DNA of 64,000 bases from the NCBI RefSeq assembly GCF_014207845.1, contig NZ_JACHLC010000001.1, positions 1,240,001 through 1,304,000 on the forward strand, in the 5' to 3' direction. The notes below the pieces were generated by a model. That model was not told the origin of the DNA, made no database searches, and worked only from the letters and a program-made list of their open reading frames with translations. This stretch comes from Chryseobacterium shigense. GTDB taxonomy: Bacteria; Bacteroidota; Bacteroidia; Flavobacteriales; Weeksellaceae. Positions 42,867 to 52,235 of the stretch are shown in pieces (positions within the stretch are counted from its first letter, which is position 1; the number at the start of each line of letters is the position of its first letter). The position numbers and the translations under genes were made by a program.

Positions 42867-42910
42867 AAGAAATATTTTAAGAATTTCTAAAAATAGGGAT
42901 TTTTTAACAA

Positions 42911-43720
42911 TTACAAAATGGATTCTCTGATTCTTGTTAATTTCTTTAACAAATCTTCCAATAAATCTAATCTTAACATATTGGCACCATCTGACAAAGC
43001 GGTTTCCGGTGTAGGATGAGTTTCAATGAAAATTCCGTCTGCTCCTACAGCAATTCCTGCCTTTGCTACCGTTTCTATAAGATCCGGTCTTCCGCCTGTC
43101 ACTCCTGAACTCTGGTTAGGCTGCTGTAATGAATGGGTAACATCCAGAATAACCGGCGCGTATTCCCTCATGGTAGGAATCCCTCTGTAATCCACAATCA
43201 GGTCCGTATAGCCGAAAGAGTTTCCTCTCTCAATAATAGCTACTTTCTGGTTATTGGAATCTGTAATCTTCTGAACAGCGAATTTCATAGATTCCGGAGA
43301 AAGGAACTGTCCTTTTTTCAGGGTTACGCATTTTCCTGTTTGTGCTGCGGCCACCAAAAGATCGGTCTGGCGTACTAAAAATGCAGGGATCTGAAGCACA
43401 TCAACGTATTGTGCAGCCAGCGCGGCATGCTCATTTTCGTGGATGTCCGTTGTAGTAGGAATGTTAAAGGTCTCTCCCACTTTTTTAAGGATTTCAAGGG
43501 ATTTTTCTTCGCCAATGGTTGTAAAAGAATCTACACGGCTTCTGTTTGCTTTTTTGAAGCTTCCTTTGAAGATATATGGAATATTATATTTGTCTGTTAT
43601 GCTTATTACTTTTTCTGCAATTCTCAATGCCATATCTTCGCCTTCAATGATGCACGGACCGGCAATAAGAAAAAAGTTTTTTGAATCTTTGTGATGAATA
43701 TTATCTAAATACTGGATCAT
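42911..43720 (-). CDS. kdsA: 3-deoxy-8-phosphooctulonate synthase (KDO-8-P synthase)
   Basis: A 269-residue cytoplasmic enzyme that joins phosphoenolpyruvate and arabinose 5-phosphate for KDO, the inner core sugar of lipopolysaccharide. Signatures: FFLIAGPCIIEGEDMALRIAEKV, FKGSFKKANRSRVDSFTTIGEE, DIHENEHAALAAQYVDVLQIPAFLVRQTDLLVAAA, VTLKKGQFLSPESMKFAV, ERGNSFGYTDLIVD and DVTHSLQQPNQSSGVTGGRPD. Length is typical. Confirms an LPS-bearing outer membrane. Confidence 0.97.
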   Translation of the reverse strand: MIQYLDNIHHKDSKNFFLIAGPCIIEGEDMALRIAEKVISITDKYNIPYIFKGSFKKANRSRVDSFTTIGEEKSLEILKKVGETFNIPTTTDIHENEHAALAAQYVDVLQIPAFLVRQTDLLVAAAQTGKCVTLKKGQFLSPESMKFAVQKITDSNNQKVAIIERGNSFGYTDLIVDYRGIPTMREYAPVILDVTHSLQQPNQSSGVTGGRPDLIETVAKAGIAVGADGIFIETHPTPETALSDGANMLRLDLLEDLLKKLTRIRESIL

Positions 43721-44101
43721 TTTTATTTTAATTAAAAAGTTCAGTAAAAATACTTATAAAGTTTCAGAATCGAAAATTATTTGAAGGCTTTAACCATTCC
43801 AAATATAATGACGAAATTTTAATAATTCATCTGCTTATAATTACCCCTGTTGTGTATAATTACTATAACAATTAAATTTTTCAACCACATATTTCACTGA
43901 TTTGCACAGATGATTGCGTGTAATTTTATGCAATTTCAATATAGTATAACATAAATACCTGTGCAAATCAGTAAAATCTGTGGTAAATAAAAAAACAGAA
44001 AATATTGAAATTTCGCATTCATATCATCAATTTCTACATCTGCAAAATGGATTAATGTAGAATAATATATAATAACCTTTATTATTTTATAACTTTATAC
44101 T
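43721..44101. other. Intergenic region with long inverted repeat
   Basis: About 380 bp between divergent kdsA and the AraC-type gene. It contains the 25-bp inverted repeat described at 43885-43983; the remainder is AT-rich. A GAAAATTA box near 43770 is a 7 of 8 minus-strand match to the -7 consensus for kdsA. Confidence 0.45.
43885..43983. repeat. 99-bp inverted-repeat element
   Basis: Arms of 25 bp at 43885-43909 and 43959-43983 are reverse complements at 23 of 25 positions; the common core is ACTGATTTGCACAG / CTGTGCAAATCAGT. They enclose 49 bp. Non-coding; looks like an interspersed palindromic repeat or small MITE. Confidence 0.75.
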
Positions 44102-45004
44102 ATGAAACCTAGAGAAACTTTGGATGAATTTTATGTTCTGCATGGAAAAGAACATGATCAGGAAGCTCATTGCAGTGTGCATCGCAGAGAAGATTTTGAA
44201 TGCAGCAAAAGCTTAAAGCCTGTGTACCGCAGAGATTTTTATAAAATATCAATGATGTGTGAAGGAACGGGAATATTAAGTTATGCAGATAAATTCATAA
44301 AGATAGACAGACCTTCCATTGTATTTCTCAATCCTTTGATTCCCTATTCCTGGGAGCCTATTTCTTCTATACAGACCGGCTATTTCTGTCTTTTTACCGA
44401 AGATTTTGTAAGCTCTGAGCTTAAAAACGAAAGCCTTTCCCAGTCGGTTTTATTTAAAGCAGGAGGAAATCATGTATTTTTTCCTGATGAGTCCGGTATA
44501 CATCTGCTGAAAAATGTGTATGAAAATATGCTGAATGAAGCTCAGTCGGATTATGATAATAAATACAGCCTTCTCAGAAATTATATCCAGATCATCATGC
44601 ATGAAGCGATGAAGATGCAGCTGCCTCAAACATATGACCAGCATTCGAATGCTTCCGAACGCATCACTACATTATTTTCAGAGCTTCTGGAAAACCAGTT
44701 TCCGGTTAGTCCGGAAAATGTAATGCTGTTAAAAAATGCGAATGAATTTGCAACACAGCTTAATATACATACCAACCACCTTAATAAAGCCCTTAGAGAA
44801 ACAACCGGCAAAACAACATCAGACTGGATTGCCTCACGAATCATCAGGGAAGCAAAATCCCTGCTCCAGTTCAGCAATTGGAGCATCAGCGAAATCGCTT
44901 ACTGCCTGGGCTTTGAACATTCTTCCAATTTTATTATTTCATTCAAGAAAAAGACGGGAGACTCTCCTAACCAGTTCAGAAAGAAAATCCTCTCCAAATC
45001 ATAA
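44102..45004 (+). CDS. AraC-family transcriptional regulator
   Basis: A 300-residue regulator. The N-terminal half is a cupin-like sensor domain (FYKISMMCEGTGILSYADKFIKIDRPSIVFLNPLIPYSWEP). The C-terminal 100 residues are the double HTH: TQLNIHTNHLNKALRETTGKTTSDWIASRIIREAKSLLQFSNWSISEIAYCLGFEHSSNFIISFKKKTGDSPNQFRKK. It lies 70 bp upstream of the SDR gene in the same direction and may regulate it and the acetolactate decarboxylase gene. This AraC-SDR arrangement is common in Flavobacteriia. Confidence 0.93.
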   Translation: MKPRETLDEFYVLHGKEHDQEAHCSVHRREDFECSKSLKPVYRRDFYKISMMCEGTGILSYADKFIKIDRPSIVFLNPLIPYSWEPISSIQTGYFCLFTEDFVSSELKNESLSQSVLFKAGGNHVFFPDESGIHLLKNVYENMLNEAQSDYDNKYSLLRNYIQIIMHEAMKMQLPQTYDQHSNASERITTLFSELLENQFPVSPENVMLLKNANEFATQLNIHTNHLNKALRETTGKTTSDWIASRIIREAKSLLQFSNWSISEIAYCLGFEHSSNFIISFKKKTGDSPNQFRKKILSKS

Positions 45005-45074
45005 CCTTTGATTTGTTCTGCATAATTATTTTATAGCAGCACAGCCGAACTTTGTGTCATATAAATATCAAATT

Positions 45075-45857
45075 ATGACACATTCAAATTTTCAGGGAAA
45101 AACAGTACTCATTACCGGAGGTACAACAGGCATCGGGCTGGCTACTGCAAAACTGTTTTTAAAAAATGGTGCCCAGGTGGTTATTGCAGGCCGCAGGGAT
45201 GAACAGGGAAATGCAGCTTTAGAAACACTTCGTTCAATAAATGATAAAGTACGTTTTGTTCAGACTGATGTCTCAAAAAGTGATCAGGTCCGGAATCTGA
45301 TCAATGAAACTGTTAAACACTTCGGAAAGCTGGATATTGCATTCAACAATGCCGGAATCGAAGGAACGTTTTCAACAATTGACAATTCTTCTGAAGAGGA
45401 ATTCGACAAAGTGATGAACATCAATACAAAAGGTGTATGGCTGGCCTGTAAATACGAAATTGAGCAATTTAAAAAGCAGGGAACCGGTGGAACAATCGTC
45501 AACACCTCTTCATGGCTGGCCAGAGGTGCAATATCCGGTTCTGCAATATATTCGGCAAGCAAAGCTGCAATAGACGGGCTAATGAGAGCACTGACTCTGG
45601 AAACAGCCTCAGAAGGGATACGTATCAATAATATTCAGCCCGGATATATCCACACTCCCATGTTTGACAGATTTTTCCCCGGAGAAAATGTTGAGGAGGC
45701 AATAGAATTATTCAGAAAACATGCTCCGATAGGACGTTTTGCCTCTCCTGAAGAAGTTGCAGAACTGGTTGTATGGCTCAGCAGCCCTGCAGCCTCTTTT
45801 ATCATGGGCGAAAGTATTCTGGTAGATGGAGGTTTGGCTATTGGAGGACAACGATAG
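45075..45857 (+). CDS. Short-chain dehydrogenase/reductase (SDR)
   Basis: 260 residues from ATG at 45075; a GTG seven codons upstream (45054) is possible but adds an unusual N-terminus. Classical SDR: cofactor motif TGGTTGIGLATA, NNAG at NAGIEG, catalytic Ser in NTSSWL, and Y-x3-K in YSASKAA. C-terminal LVVWLSSPAASFIMGESILVDGGLAIGG is typical. Reduces or oxidises an alcohol/ketone with NAD(P)H; because acetolactate decarboxylase follows 3 bp later, an acetoin or diacetyl substrate is conceivable but not shown. Confidence 0.92.
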   Translation: MTHSNFQGKTVLITGGTTGIGLATAKLFLKNGAQVVIAGRRDEQGNAALETLRSINDKVRFVQTDVSKSDQVRNLINETVKHFGKLDIAFNNAGIEGTFSTIDNSSEEEFDKVMNINTKGVWLACKYEIEQFKKQGTGGTIVNTSSWLARGAISGSAIYSASKAAIDGLMRALTLETASEGIRINNIQPGYIHTPMFDRFFPGENVEEAIELFRKHAPIGRFASPEEVAELVVWLSSPAASFIMGESILVDGGLAIGGQR

Positions 45858-45860
45858 ACA

Positions 45861-46694
45861 ATGAAAAATATCTTTTACTTCATGTTATGGGCAGTAAGTA
45901 ATCACTTCAATGCCCAGCAGACGGATAGCAGCAGTTATACACTCAAAAATAAAGGAACAGATCGTATAATGAAATCAGCAAAACACAATCATTTGTATCA
46001 GCATGGAATTGTAGATGCGTTTATAGGCGGACTTTACAAAGGAACACTTCCTCTAAAGGATTTAAAATCAAGAGGCGACTTTGGATTGGGGGCACCTGAT
46101 ATGCTGGACGGAGAGCTTACGGTACTTGACGGGCAGGTATATCAGACGAAGGCTACGGGCCAGACCGTTACACCCGGAGATCAGTTTAAAACATCTTTGG
46201 TTTTTGTTACATTTTTCAAACCGGATCATATTTTTACCATTGAAAATAAAATGGGCTACCATTCTGCCCTACAGGAAATAAGCAAAGTTCTGCCGGGGAA
46301 GAATTCAATGTATGCCATTAAAATAACAGGGAAATTCTCCCATATAAAGACCCGGGCTTTTCCTCCCGTGGAAAAAGAGCCTTTTCCAACTTTAAGTTCA
46401 ATTTCCGACAGACAGAAATTCTTTGATTTTTCAGATACTGAAGGTACTTTAGTTGGTTTTTATCTTCCTGAATATGTAAACGGTATCAATATCAAAGGTT
46501 TCCATTTCCATTTCATTTCATCAGATGGAAAGCAAGGCGGGCATGTTCTGGATTTTGATGGTGAAAATTTAAAAGCGGCTGTGGCTGTTTTGAAAAGTTT
46601 CACTCTCGAGACACCTGAAAGTAAGGATTTTCAAAATTTCCGGTTTGAGCAAAAAAATAATGACGCTCTGGAACATTTGGAACAGGGTAAGTAG
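45861..46694 (+). CDS. Alpha-acetolactate decarboxylase, exported
   Basis: A 277-residue protein with signal peptide MKNIFYFMLWAVSNHFNAQ. Family core: LYQHGIVDAFIGGLYKGTLPLKDLKSRGDFGLGAPDMLDGELTVLDGQVYQ, FKPDHIFTIENKMGYHSAL, YAIKITGKFSHIKTRAFP, and the zinc site GFHFHFISSDGKQGGHVLDF. The enzyme converts acetolactate to acetoin. Export is unusual for most bacteria, though signal-bearing forms are known from Brevibacillus. Overlaps closely with the SDR gene (3-bp gap), so the two form an operon. Confidence 0.9.
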   Translation: MKNIFYFMLWAVSNHFNAQQTDSSSYTLKNKGTDRIMKSAKHNHLYQHGIVDAFIGGLYKGTLPLKDLKSRGDFGLGAPDMLDGELTVLDGQVYQTKATGQTVTPGDQFKTSLVFVTFFKPDHIFTIENKMGYHSALQEISKVLPGKNSMYAIKITGKFSHIKTRAFPPVEKEPFPTLSSISDRQKFFDFSDTEGTLVGFYLPEYVNGINIKGFHFHFISSDGKQGGHVLDFDGENLKAAVAVLKSFTLETPESKDFQNFRFEQKNNDALEHLEQGK

Positions 46695-46716
46695 TCCGGA
46701 TATATTTTAATAGTAA

Positions 46717-46758
46717 AAAAACAGGTTCCAAATTTAAAGCAATTTGGAACCTGTTTTT
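46717..46758. terminator. Bidirectional terminator
   Basis: AAACAGGTTCCAAATT / AATTTGGAACCTGTTT, a perfect 16-bp stem with a TAAAGC loop and A/T flanks. It overlaps the final codons of the convergent DUF1697 gene. Confidence 0.93.
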
Positions 46759-47284
46759 AATTCATTTTTTTCAGAATCTTTTCAAAAGTATTGATGTTCC
46801 GGCTGGTGAGCTGATCTTTAAGGCTTTTCTTTCCCAGAACCTTACCAAAAGAAGAATCCAGTGTATTTCCTTTGGGAACCTGCCAGTAAAATATTCCTCC
46901 GGTAATTTCAGCTTTTTCATCTTCAGTTTTGGAAGCTGCCTCGAATTCTGCCATCAGGATATTTTCCACTCCGGGATTTCCTACAAAGGCATAAATATGC
47001 ATATCATCCTTTTTTTCAAAAGGAATGCTGCTCCAGAAAATTCCTGTTTCTTCATGGGATTTTATAAACAGAAAGGCTTCGTAGGAAAAATGATCAGACA
47101 TTGCTTTTTCTAAAATCTTCTTTAGTTCTTCCGCTTTTTTATCGGAAGAGAACACTATATTTCCGGATGCCAGTACCGAACTTACATCCTGCATTCCGGC
47201 TTCTTTAAAAACCTGGCATACATCGGCCATTTTCATATTGGTTCCTTTTACGTTGACGCCGCGGAGAAAAGCACAGTATTTCAT
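46757..47284 (-). CDS. DUF1697 family protein
   Basis: A 175-residue cytoplasmic protein of the DUF1697 family: YCAFLRGVNVKGTNMKMADVCQVFKEAGMQDVSSVLASGNIVFSS at the N-terminus, FLIKSHEE-like region, and the C-terminal FGKVLGKKSLKDQLTSRNINTFEKIL. Function unknown; a nucleic-acid or ligand role has been suggested by fold only. Single gene, complete. Confidence 0.93.
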   Translation of the reverse strand: MKYCAFLRGVNVKGTNMKMADVCQVFKEAGMQDVSSVLASGNIVFSSDKKAEELKKILEKAMSDHFSYEAFLFIKSHEETGIFWSSIPFEKKDDMHIYAFVGNPGVENILMAEFEAASKTEDEKAEITGGIFYWQVPKGNTLDSSFGKVLGKKSLKDQLTSRNINTFEKILKKMN

Positions 47285-47371
47285 TTTTTGAGGGATTAGG
47301 AGTTAGAGATCAGGTTGTAGGGAAACGATTTGATTTGTAAATTACAAATATAATTCTAAAATTTTCAAATA

Positions 47372-47400
47372 AAAAAACGGAACCAAAGTCCCGTTTTTTT
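47372..47400 (-). terminator. Hairpin near the GT117 gene end
   Basis: Minus strand ACGGGAC / GTTCCGT stem with a TTTG loop and T7 after it. It lies between the DUF2723 stop (47411) and the DUF1697 start, and terminates the DUF2723 gene. Confidence 0.85.
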
Positions 47401-47410
47401 ATTAGCATTT

Positions 47411-50400
47411 TTATTGTGTTACCTTAATTATTGCTGTTGTAATTTGTTCCTCTTTTTCTTTTGAGTAAGTAGAATCAAAAGGTTCCATCACATCAAACAG
47501 ATACTGGTAGAAAGGTGAGATTTTCTGTATCTTTTCAGATTCTTTTCTTGCCTTTTCCTTGCCCATCTGCTGAAGATCTTTGATGAATGTATTAAACTTC
47601 TTATCAATCGGTTCTATGGATTTCACAAGGTAAGCATATGCTTTCTCATTCTGTCCCAGCTTTTTATACGCATCTGTAACAGCTGCTACTACAAGGGAAT
47701 ACTCCATTGGTTTTGATCTCATCTGTCTTCTTGCAAAATTCTGATCAGCCGGAGCAAGACTCAGGTAATAATCATACTCTTCAAAAATACCTTTTTTAAG
47801 GATTTCTGCCAACTGAAGCCCTTTCTTCTCCTGTCCTGCAATGATGTATCCTGTTACCATAGAACTTAGTGAACGTGGATCATTAAATTTCTCAGCAGGA
47901 ATTTCTTTGGAAACAAGATCCAGCAATTCTACTGCTTTACCTTTCTGTCCGTTTAAAGCCAGTGCTGAAGCTGCTCTGCTCGCTGACATTCTGTAGCTCA
48001 TGATGTTTGAGGTAGCTGTTTCATCAAAATGGCTATTTAAGTCTTTGAAATTACCCCATCTGAAGTTTTTCACAACATTGTACAGTGAATTAACATCTAC
48101 TCTTCCCATATCTCCATCTGCATTTGGAACAGTGTGGATTGGAACCAATCTGTAGCTGAAGCCATCAAACTGAAGATACTCATCAAGATAGAAAATATTT
48201 TCACTGTCGTAAATTCCTCCTGATGAGAAGTTGACAGGACGTTTCCAGTCGAAATTGGCAAGCATATCCATCAGGATCAGGTTATTTTTATAAAGAGTGT
48301 TTCCTTTATAAGTAATCATGATCTGGTTAACTACATTCGGAAGATCTGCCTGCGTGATGATTCCAGCTTTTAAAGCATTTTCTTTGTTAACAGGAAGAAT
48401 GAATTTATTTACCGGAAGAATATTGTATTTCTCATACTTTTCTTCTCCAAAGTACATTTTTAAAAGCTCATCTTTTTCAGGAGATTTGAATTTGATAAAA
48501 TCAATAGCTTCTTTCAATGTTAATGAATCCTGTGTAAGATATTTTCTGAATGCCTGGAATTCCGTATCAGGGGCTCCCTGTTCTTTTAACATCGAGAAAA
48601 CGCCTTCCCAGTCTTCTTTCTTCATCATGTAGATCTGGTCGTTTACACCATCTCTGTAATCCTCATGAGTCAGCTCACTTGGAATTCCTGCCGCATTGTA
48701 TGTTTTTCTTTTCACCTGATCCAGATTCCATGGAGTTGAAGCAAGGGTAAAGTTAACTACCTTCACATCATCTCTGAATCTTTCTGTTTCCTGGATTGCC
48801 CAGACAGGATACGTATCATTATCTCCGTAAACAAATAAAATATCGTTCTTCGGAAGTGATTTTAATACTGAATAGGCATAATCATATGCTGTATACCTGT
48901 TGCTTCTGTCGTGTACATTATAGTTCTGGAAGCCCATCATAAAAGGAACTCCTAATAAAACTACTCCCAAAGCAATATTTGCCCCGTTGGATTTTACCTT
49001 GGACTGGATGAACCATAAAATAGCTGCTGCCCCAAGACCAATCCAGATAGCAAAGGCATAGAAGGAGCCTACCATCGCATAATCCCTTTCTCTTGGCTCA
49101 AAAGGCTTTACACCCGTATAGAAAACGATTCCGACACTGGTTAAAACAAATAACGAAAGCAGGGCATAAAATCTTCCAAAATCCCTGTTCAATTGGAAAA
49201 AGAAACCGATCAGTCCTAAAATCAAAGGTAAAAAGAAGAATTTTACGGTACTTTCATTCTTGAATTTGGCAGGCATTTTATCCTGGTTGCCAAGCAAAGC
49301 ATTATCAATGAAAGGAATTCCGGAAATCCAGTTTCCTTTTGTGTTTTCCATATTCCCTTCAAGATCGTTCTGTCTTCCTACGAAGTTCCACATCAGGTAT
49401 CTTACAAAGTAATATCCGTTCTGGAATGTAATGAAATAATCCATATTCTGGGCCAAAGATGGCTTCTGAACATTGATTAAATTGTAAGGCTTAACCTTCA
49501 GATAATCGGCTGCCGTAATAGATTTATCTTCGTACTTGGCTCTCAATTCATCAAAAATCTGCTTGGCCTGGGGGCTATCTGCTACATCTTCATTAGCATA
49601 ATTGAAGGTAAAATCCGGAGCTCCGTACATTGAAATGTAGTTCGCCATTACGTCTTTATCTTCATTGAACATTCTCGGCATTAAACTTATCTGAGATTTG
49701 CTGAATGTATAATTGAACCTGTCACCGGTTTTTCTGTAAGTTCCGGTTTTTTCATCTTTTTCATAGATCTCACCGGTCTTCTTGGTCTTGAAGCTTCCGT
49801 CTTCGTTCTTCTCAATTCCGTTGGCATCAAGGAAAGCGGTGTAGTTTTGACCATAAATCGTTGGCCAGTCACCATACTGCTCTCTGTTATAGTAATCCAG
49901 CATACCAATAGCAGTATCCGGATCGTTAAGGTTCATCGGAGGATTGGCATTCGCTCTCACAGGAATTACCATCCAGCATGAAAAACCGATCATCATATAT
50001 ACAACGGATAATGCAGCCGTCTGAATTATGTTTCTTTTAGCTTTTCTTGCATATTTAATCATGAAATAGCAGGCCGCTACCATTAAAATAAATGCAGCAA
50101 TGGTTCCTGAATGGAAAGGAAGTCCAAGCCCGTTCACGAAGAATATTTCCAATCTTCCGAACATCGTCATGATAAGCGGGAAGATAATTTTGAAAACAAT
50201 AATCAAAATTCCCAGTGTGATGGCATTAGCCCAGATAAAATTCTTCCAGGTAAATTTGTAGTTTCTTGCATAATATACTAAACATACTGCCGGAACGGCA
50301 AGCATACACATCATGTGCACTCCCACAGAAAGTCCTAATACAAAGAAAATAAGGATGATCCATCTTTCGTTGTCTTTCGCAAGGTATTCGTTTTCCCATT

Positions 50401-50896
50401 TGGTAATCAGCCAGACAAGCAAAGCAATAAACATGGAAGCCATGGAATATACTTCTCCCTCTACCGCTGAAAACCAGAAAGTATCTGAAAAAGTAAAGCA
50501 TAAAGCGCCTACAGCTCCAGCAAAAAGAATGGAAATTTCCTGGTGCTTTGTTACTTCATCAAAATCCTTGTTTAACAGCCGTCTTACAAAATGGGTAATC
50601 GTCCAGAATAAAAATAAAATCGTCAGCGCACTGAACAATGCAGACATTGCATTGATTACGATAGAATAATTCTCACCTTTTCCTAAAGCAAAAATGGCTG
50701 CCACAGCACCCACAATCTGGAATAAGGCAGCTCCGGGAGCATGCGTTACTTCAAGTTTTACAGCTGAGGAAATGTACTCACCGCAATCCCAGAAACTGAA
50801 ATTAGGTTCTATGGTCGACAAGTACGTGAAAAATGCAATGACGAAAATCACCCATCCTAAAACGGTGTTCCATTGCCTAAAAGTCCAATTTTTCAT
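47411..50896 (-). CDS. DUF2723 (GT117-type) membrane glycosyltransferase
   Basis: A 1161-residue protein. The first about 330 residues and a second block near 550-680 form about 12 membrane helices of GT-C type. The first extracytoplasmic loop carries the expected acidic motif FSFWDCGEYISSAVKLEVTHAPGA (Asp37, Glu40). Further family marks: FEPRERDYAMVGSFYAFAIWIGLG and FVYGDNDTYPVWAIQ. The C-terminal 450 residues are soluble with TPR-like stretches (GKAVELLDLVSKEI; GQNEKAYAYLVKSIEPIDKKF). The human relative TMEM260 is a protein O-mannosyltransferase; a protein O-glycosylation role here is inference. Monocistronic. Confidence 0.88.
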   Translation of the reverse strand: MKNWTFRQWNTVLGWVIFVIAFFTYLSTIEPNFSFWDCGEYISSAVKLEVTHAPGAALFQIVGAVAAIFALGKGENYSIVINAMSALFSALTILFLFWTITHFVRRLLNKDFDEVTKHQEISILFAGAVGALCFTFSDTFWFSAVEGEVYSMASMFIALLVWLITKWENEYLAKDNERWIILIFFVLGLSVGVHMMCMLAVPAVCLVYYARNYKFTWKNFIWANAITLGILIIVFKIIFPLIMTMFGRLEIFFVNGLGLPFHSGTIAAFILMVAACYFMIKYARKAKRNIIQTAALSVVYMMIGFSCWMVIPVRANANPPMNLNDPDTAIGMLDYYNREQYGDWPTIYGQNYTAFLDANGIEKNEDGSFKTKKTGEIYEKDEKTGTYRKTGDRFNYTFSKSQISLMPRMFNEDKDVMANYISMYGAPDFTFNYANEDVADSPQAKQIFDELRAKYEDKSITAADYLKVKPYNLINVQKPSLAQNMDYFITFQNGYYFVRYLMWNFVGRQNDLEGNMENTKGNWISGIPFIDNALLGNQDKMPAKFKNESTVKFFFLPLILGLIGFFFQLNRDFGRFYALLSLFVLTSVGIVFYTGVKPFEPRERDYAMVGSFYAFAIWIGLGAAAILWFIQSKVKSNGANIALGVVLLGVPFMMGFQNYNVHDRSNRYTAYDYAYSVLKSLPKNDILFVYGDNDTYPVWAIQETERFRDDVKVVNFTLASTPWNLDQVKRKTYNAAGIPSELTHEDYRDGVNDQIYMMKKEDWEGVFSMLKEQGAPDTEFQAFRKYLTQDSLTLKEAIDFIKFKSPEKDELLKMYFGEEKYEKYNILPVNKFILPVNKENALKAGIITQADLPNVVNQIMITYKGNTLYKNNLILMDMLANFDWKRPVNFSSGGIYDSENIFYLDEYLQFDGFSYRLVPIHTVPNADGDMGRVDVNSLYNVVKNFRWGNFKDLNSHFDETATSNIMSYRMSASRAASALALNGQKGKAVELLDLVSKEIPAEKFNDPRSLSSMVTGYIIAGQEKKGLQLAEILKKGIFEEYDYYLSLAPADQNFARRQMRSKPMEYSLVVAAVTDAYKKLGQNEKAYAYLVKSIEPIDKKFNTFIKDLQQMGKEKARKESEKIQKISPFYQYLFDVMEPFDSTYSKEKEEQITTAIIKVTQ

Positions 50897-51080
50897 AGTA
50901 TTAAATCAATTACGCGAAAATAAGGCTTTTATACCATTCTATGGTGTTTTTAACAAAATTTAAAAATTTTGGCGTAGTATTTGCGATCGTACTTCCACTA
51001 AGATTGCAAATCAGAAAATAAATTTTACTGAATCGCTGGCTTGAAATCAAACAAAAGTTTAGTAATTATTTATTTTTTTG

Positions 51081-51088
51081 TATTTTTG
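51081..51088 (+). promoter_or_regulatory. Promoter of the candidate sulfonolipid operon
   Basis: TATTTTTG, full match to TAnnTTTG, 31 bp before the ATG at 51119. A weak -33 region (TTTAG) lies near 51057. Confidence 0.55.
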
Positions 51089-51118
51089 CGGTCAGATTTT
51101 TATTGAAAATAACAAATA

Positions 51119-52156
51119 ATGAGTAATGTTTACGATAATATTCTTGGCCTAATAGGAAATACTCCTATGGTGAAGCTTAATACTGTTACAAAAGATATTC
51201 CTGCAACCGTTTATGCCAAGTTAGAATCATATAATCCTGGACATTCCACAAAAGATAGAATAGCACTTCACATTATAGAAAACGCTGAGAAGAAAGGTTT
51301 ATTAAAAGAAGATTCTGTAGTTGTAGAAACTACTTCCGGAAACACCGGGTTTTCTATTGCGATGGTCTGTATTATTAAAGGATATAAATGTATTCTGGCG
51401 GTAAGCGACAAAACCAAGCCTGAGAAAATTGCTTATTTAAAAGCATTAGGGGCTACGGTATACATTTGCCCTGCCAATGTTGCTGCAGACGATCCCAGAT
51501 CTTATTATGAAGTAGCTAAAAGAATAGCTTCAGAAACACCAAATTCAGTTTACATCAATCAGTATTTTAACGAATTGAATATTGATGCACACTACCAGAC
51601 AACCGGTCCGGAAATTTGGGAACAGACAGAAGGTAAGATTACACACCTTTTTGCCTGCACTGGAACAGGTGGAACATTGTCCGGCTCAGGTAAATTTTTG
51701 AAAGAAAAAAATCCTGATATCAAGATTATCGGAGTGGATGCTGACGGTTCTATTCTGAAAAGCTACCACGAAACAGGAGAAATCCATAAAGAAGATGTAC
51801 ATCCTTACCAGATTGAAGGAATGGGAAAAAACCTGATCCCTTCTGCCCTTCTTTTTGATAAGGTAGATGAGTTTGTAAGAGTAAATGATGAAATGTCTGC
51901 ATACAGAACCCGTGAAATTGCCCTTAAAGAAGCAATTATGGGAGGATATACTACAGGAGCAGTTACACAGGCCCTGATCCAGTATGCACAGTCTCACGAG
52001 CTGACCAAAGATGATATTATTGTACTGATCTATCCTGATCACGGATCAAGGTATATTACCAAGGTATACAGTGACAAATGGATGGCTGAACAAGGTTTTG
52101 TAAATAACTGCGTACACAATTACGATGAAGTTTTCAAAACAGAATTCATTAAATAG
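51119..52156 (+). CDS. PLP fold-II synthase (cysteine/cysteate synthase-like, CBS-like)
   Basis: A 345-residue enzyme of the cysteine synthase/cystathionine beta-synthase group. PLP Lys45 lies in ESYNPGHSTKDRIAL; the substrate loop TTSGNTGFSIA is at 71-81; the phosphate cup CTGTGGTLSGSG is at 180-191; NVAADDPRSYYEVAKRIA is CBS-like. The loop differs from typical CysK (GFSIA rather than GIALA). The next gene, 79 bp on, is an alpha-oxoamine synthase. In sulfonolipid-making Bacteroidota a fold-II enzyme makes cysteate from O-phosphoserine and sulfite, so this may be a cysteate synthase. Plain cysteine synthase or CBS remains possible. Confidence 0.88.
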   Translation: MSNVYDNILGLIGNTPMVKLNTVTKDIPATVYAKLESYNPGHSTKDRIALHIIENAEKKGLLKEDSVVVETTSGNTGFSIAMVCIIKGYKCILAVSDKTKPEKIAYLKALGATVYICPANVAADDPRSYYEVAKRIASETPNSVYINQYFNELNIDAHYQTTGPEIWEQTEGKITHLFACTGTGGTLSGSGKFLKEKNPDIKIIGVDADGSILKSYHETGEIHKEDVHPYQIEGMGKNLIPSALLFDKVDEFVRVNDEMSAYRTREIALKEAIMGGYTTGAVTQALIQYAQSHELTKDDIIVLIYPDHGSRYITKVYSDKWMAEQGFVNNCVHNYDEVFKTEFIK

Positions 52157-52177
52157 ATTTAAATAAACCACGATACA

Positions 52178-52213
52178 AATCAGGCCTTTTGTGTTTTACA
52201 GGAAAGGCTTTTT
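52178..52213 (+). terminator. Possible attenuator/terminator between the two PLP genes
   Basis: GCCTTT / AAAGGC stem around a 13-base loop followed by T6, ending 23 bp before the next gene. The stem is short, so partial read-through is likely. Confidence 0.5.
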
Positions 52214-52235
52214 TACTTAAAAATTACGATACAAA

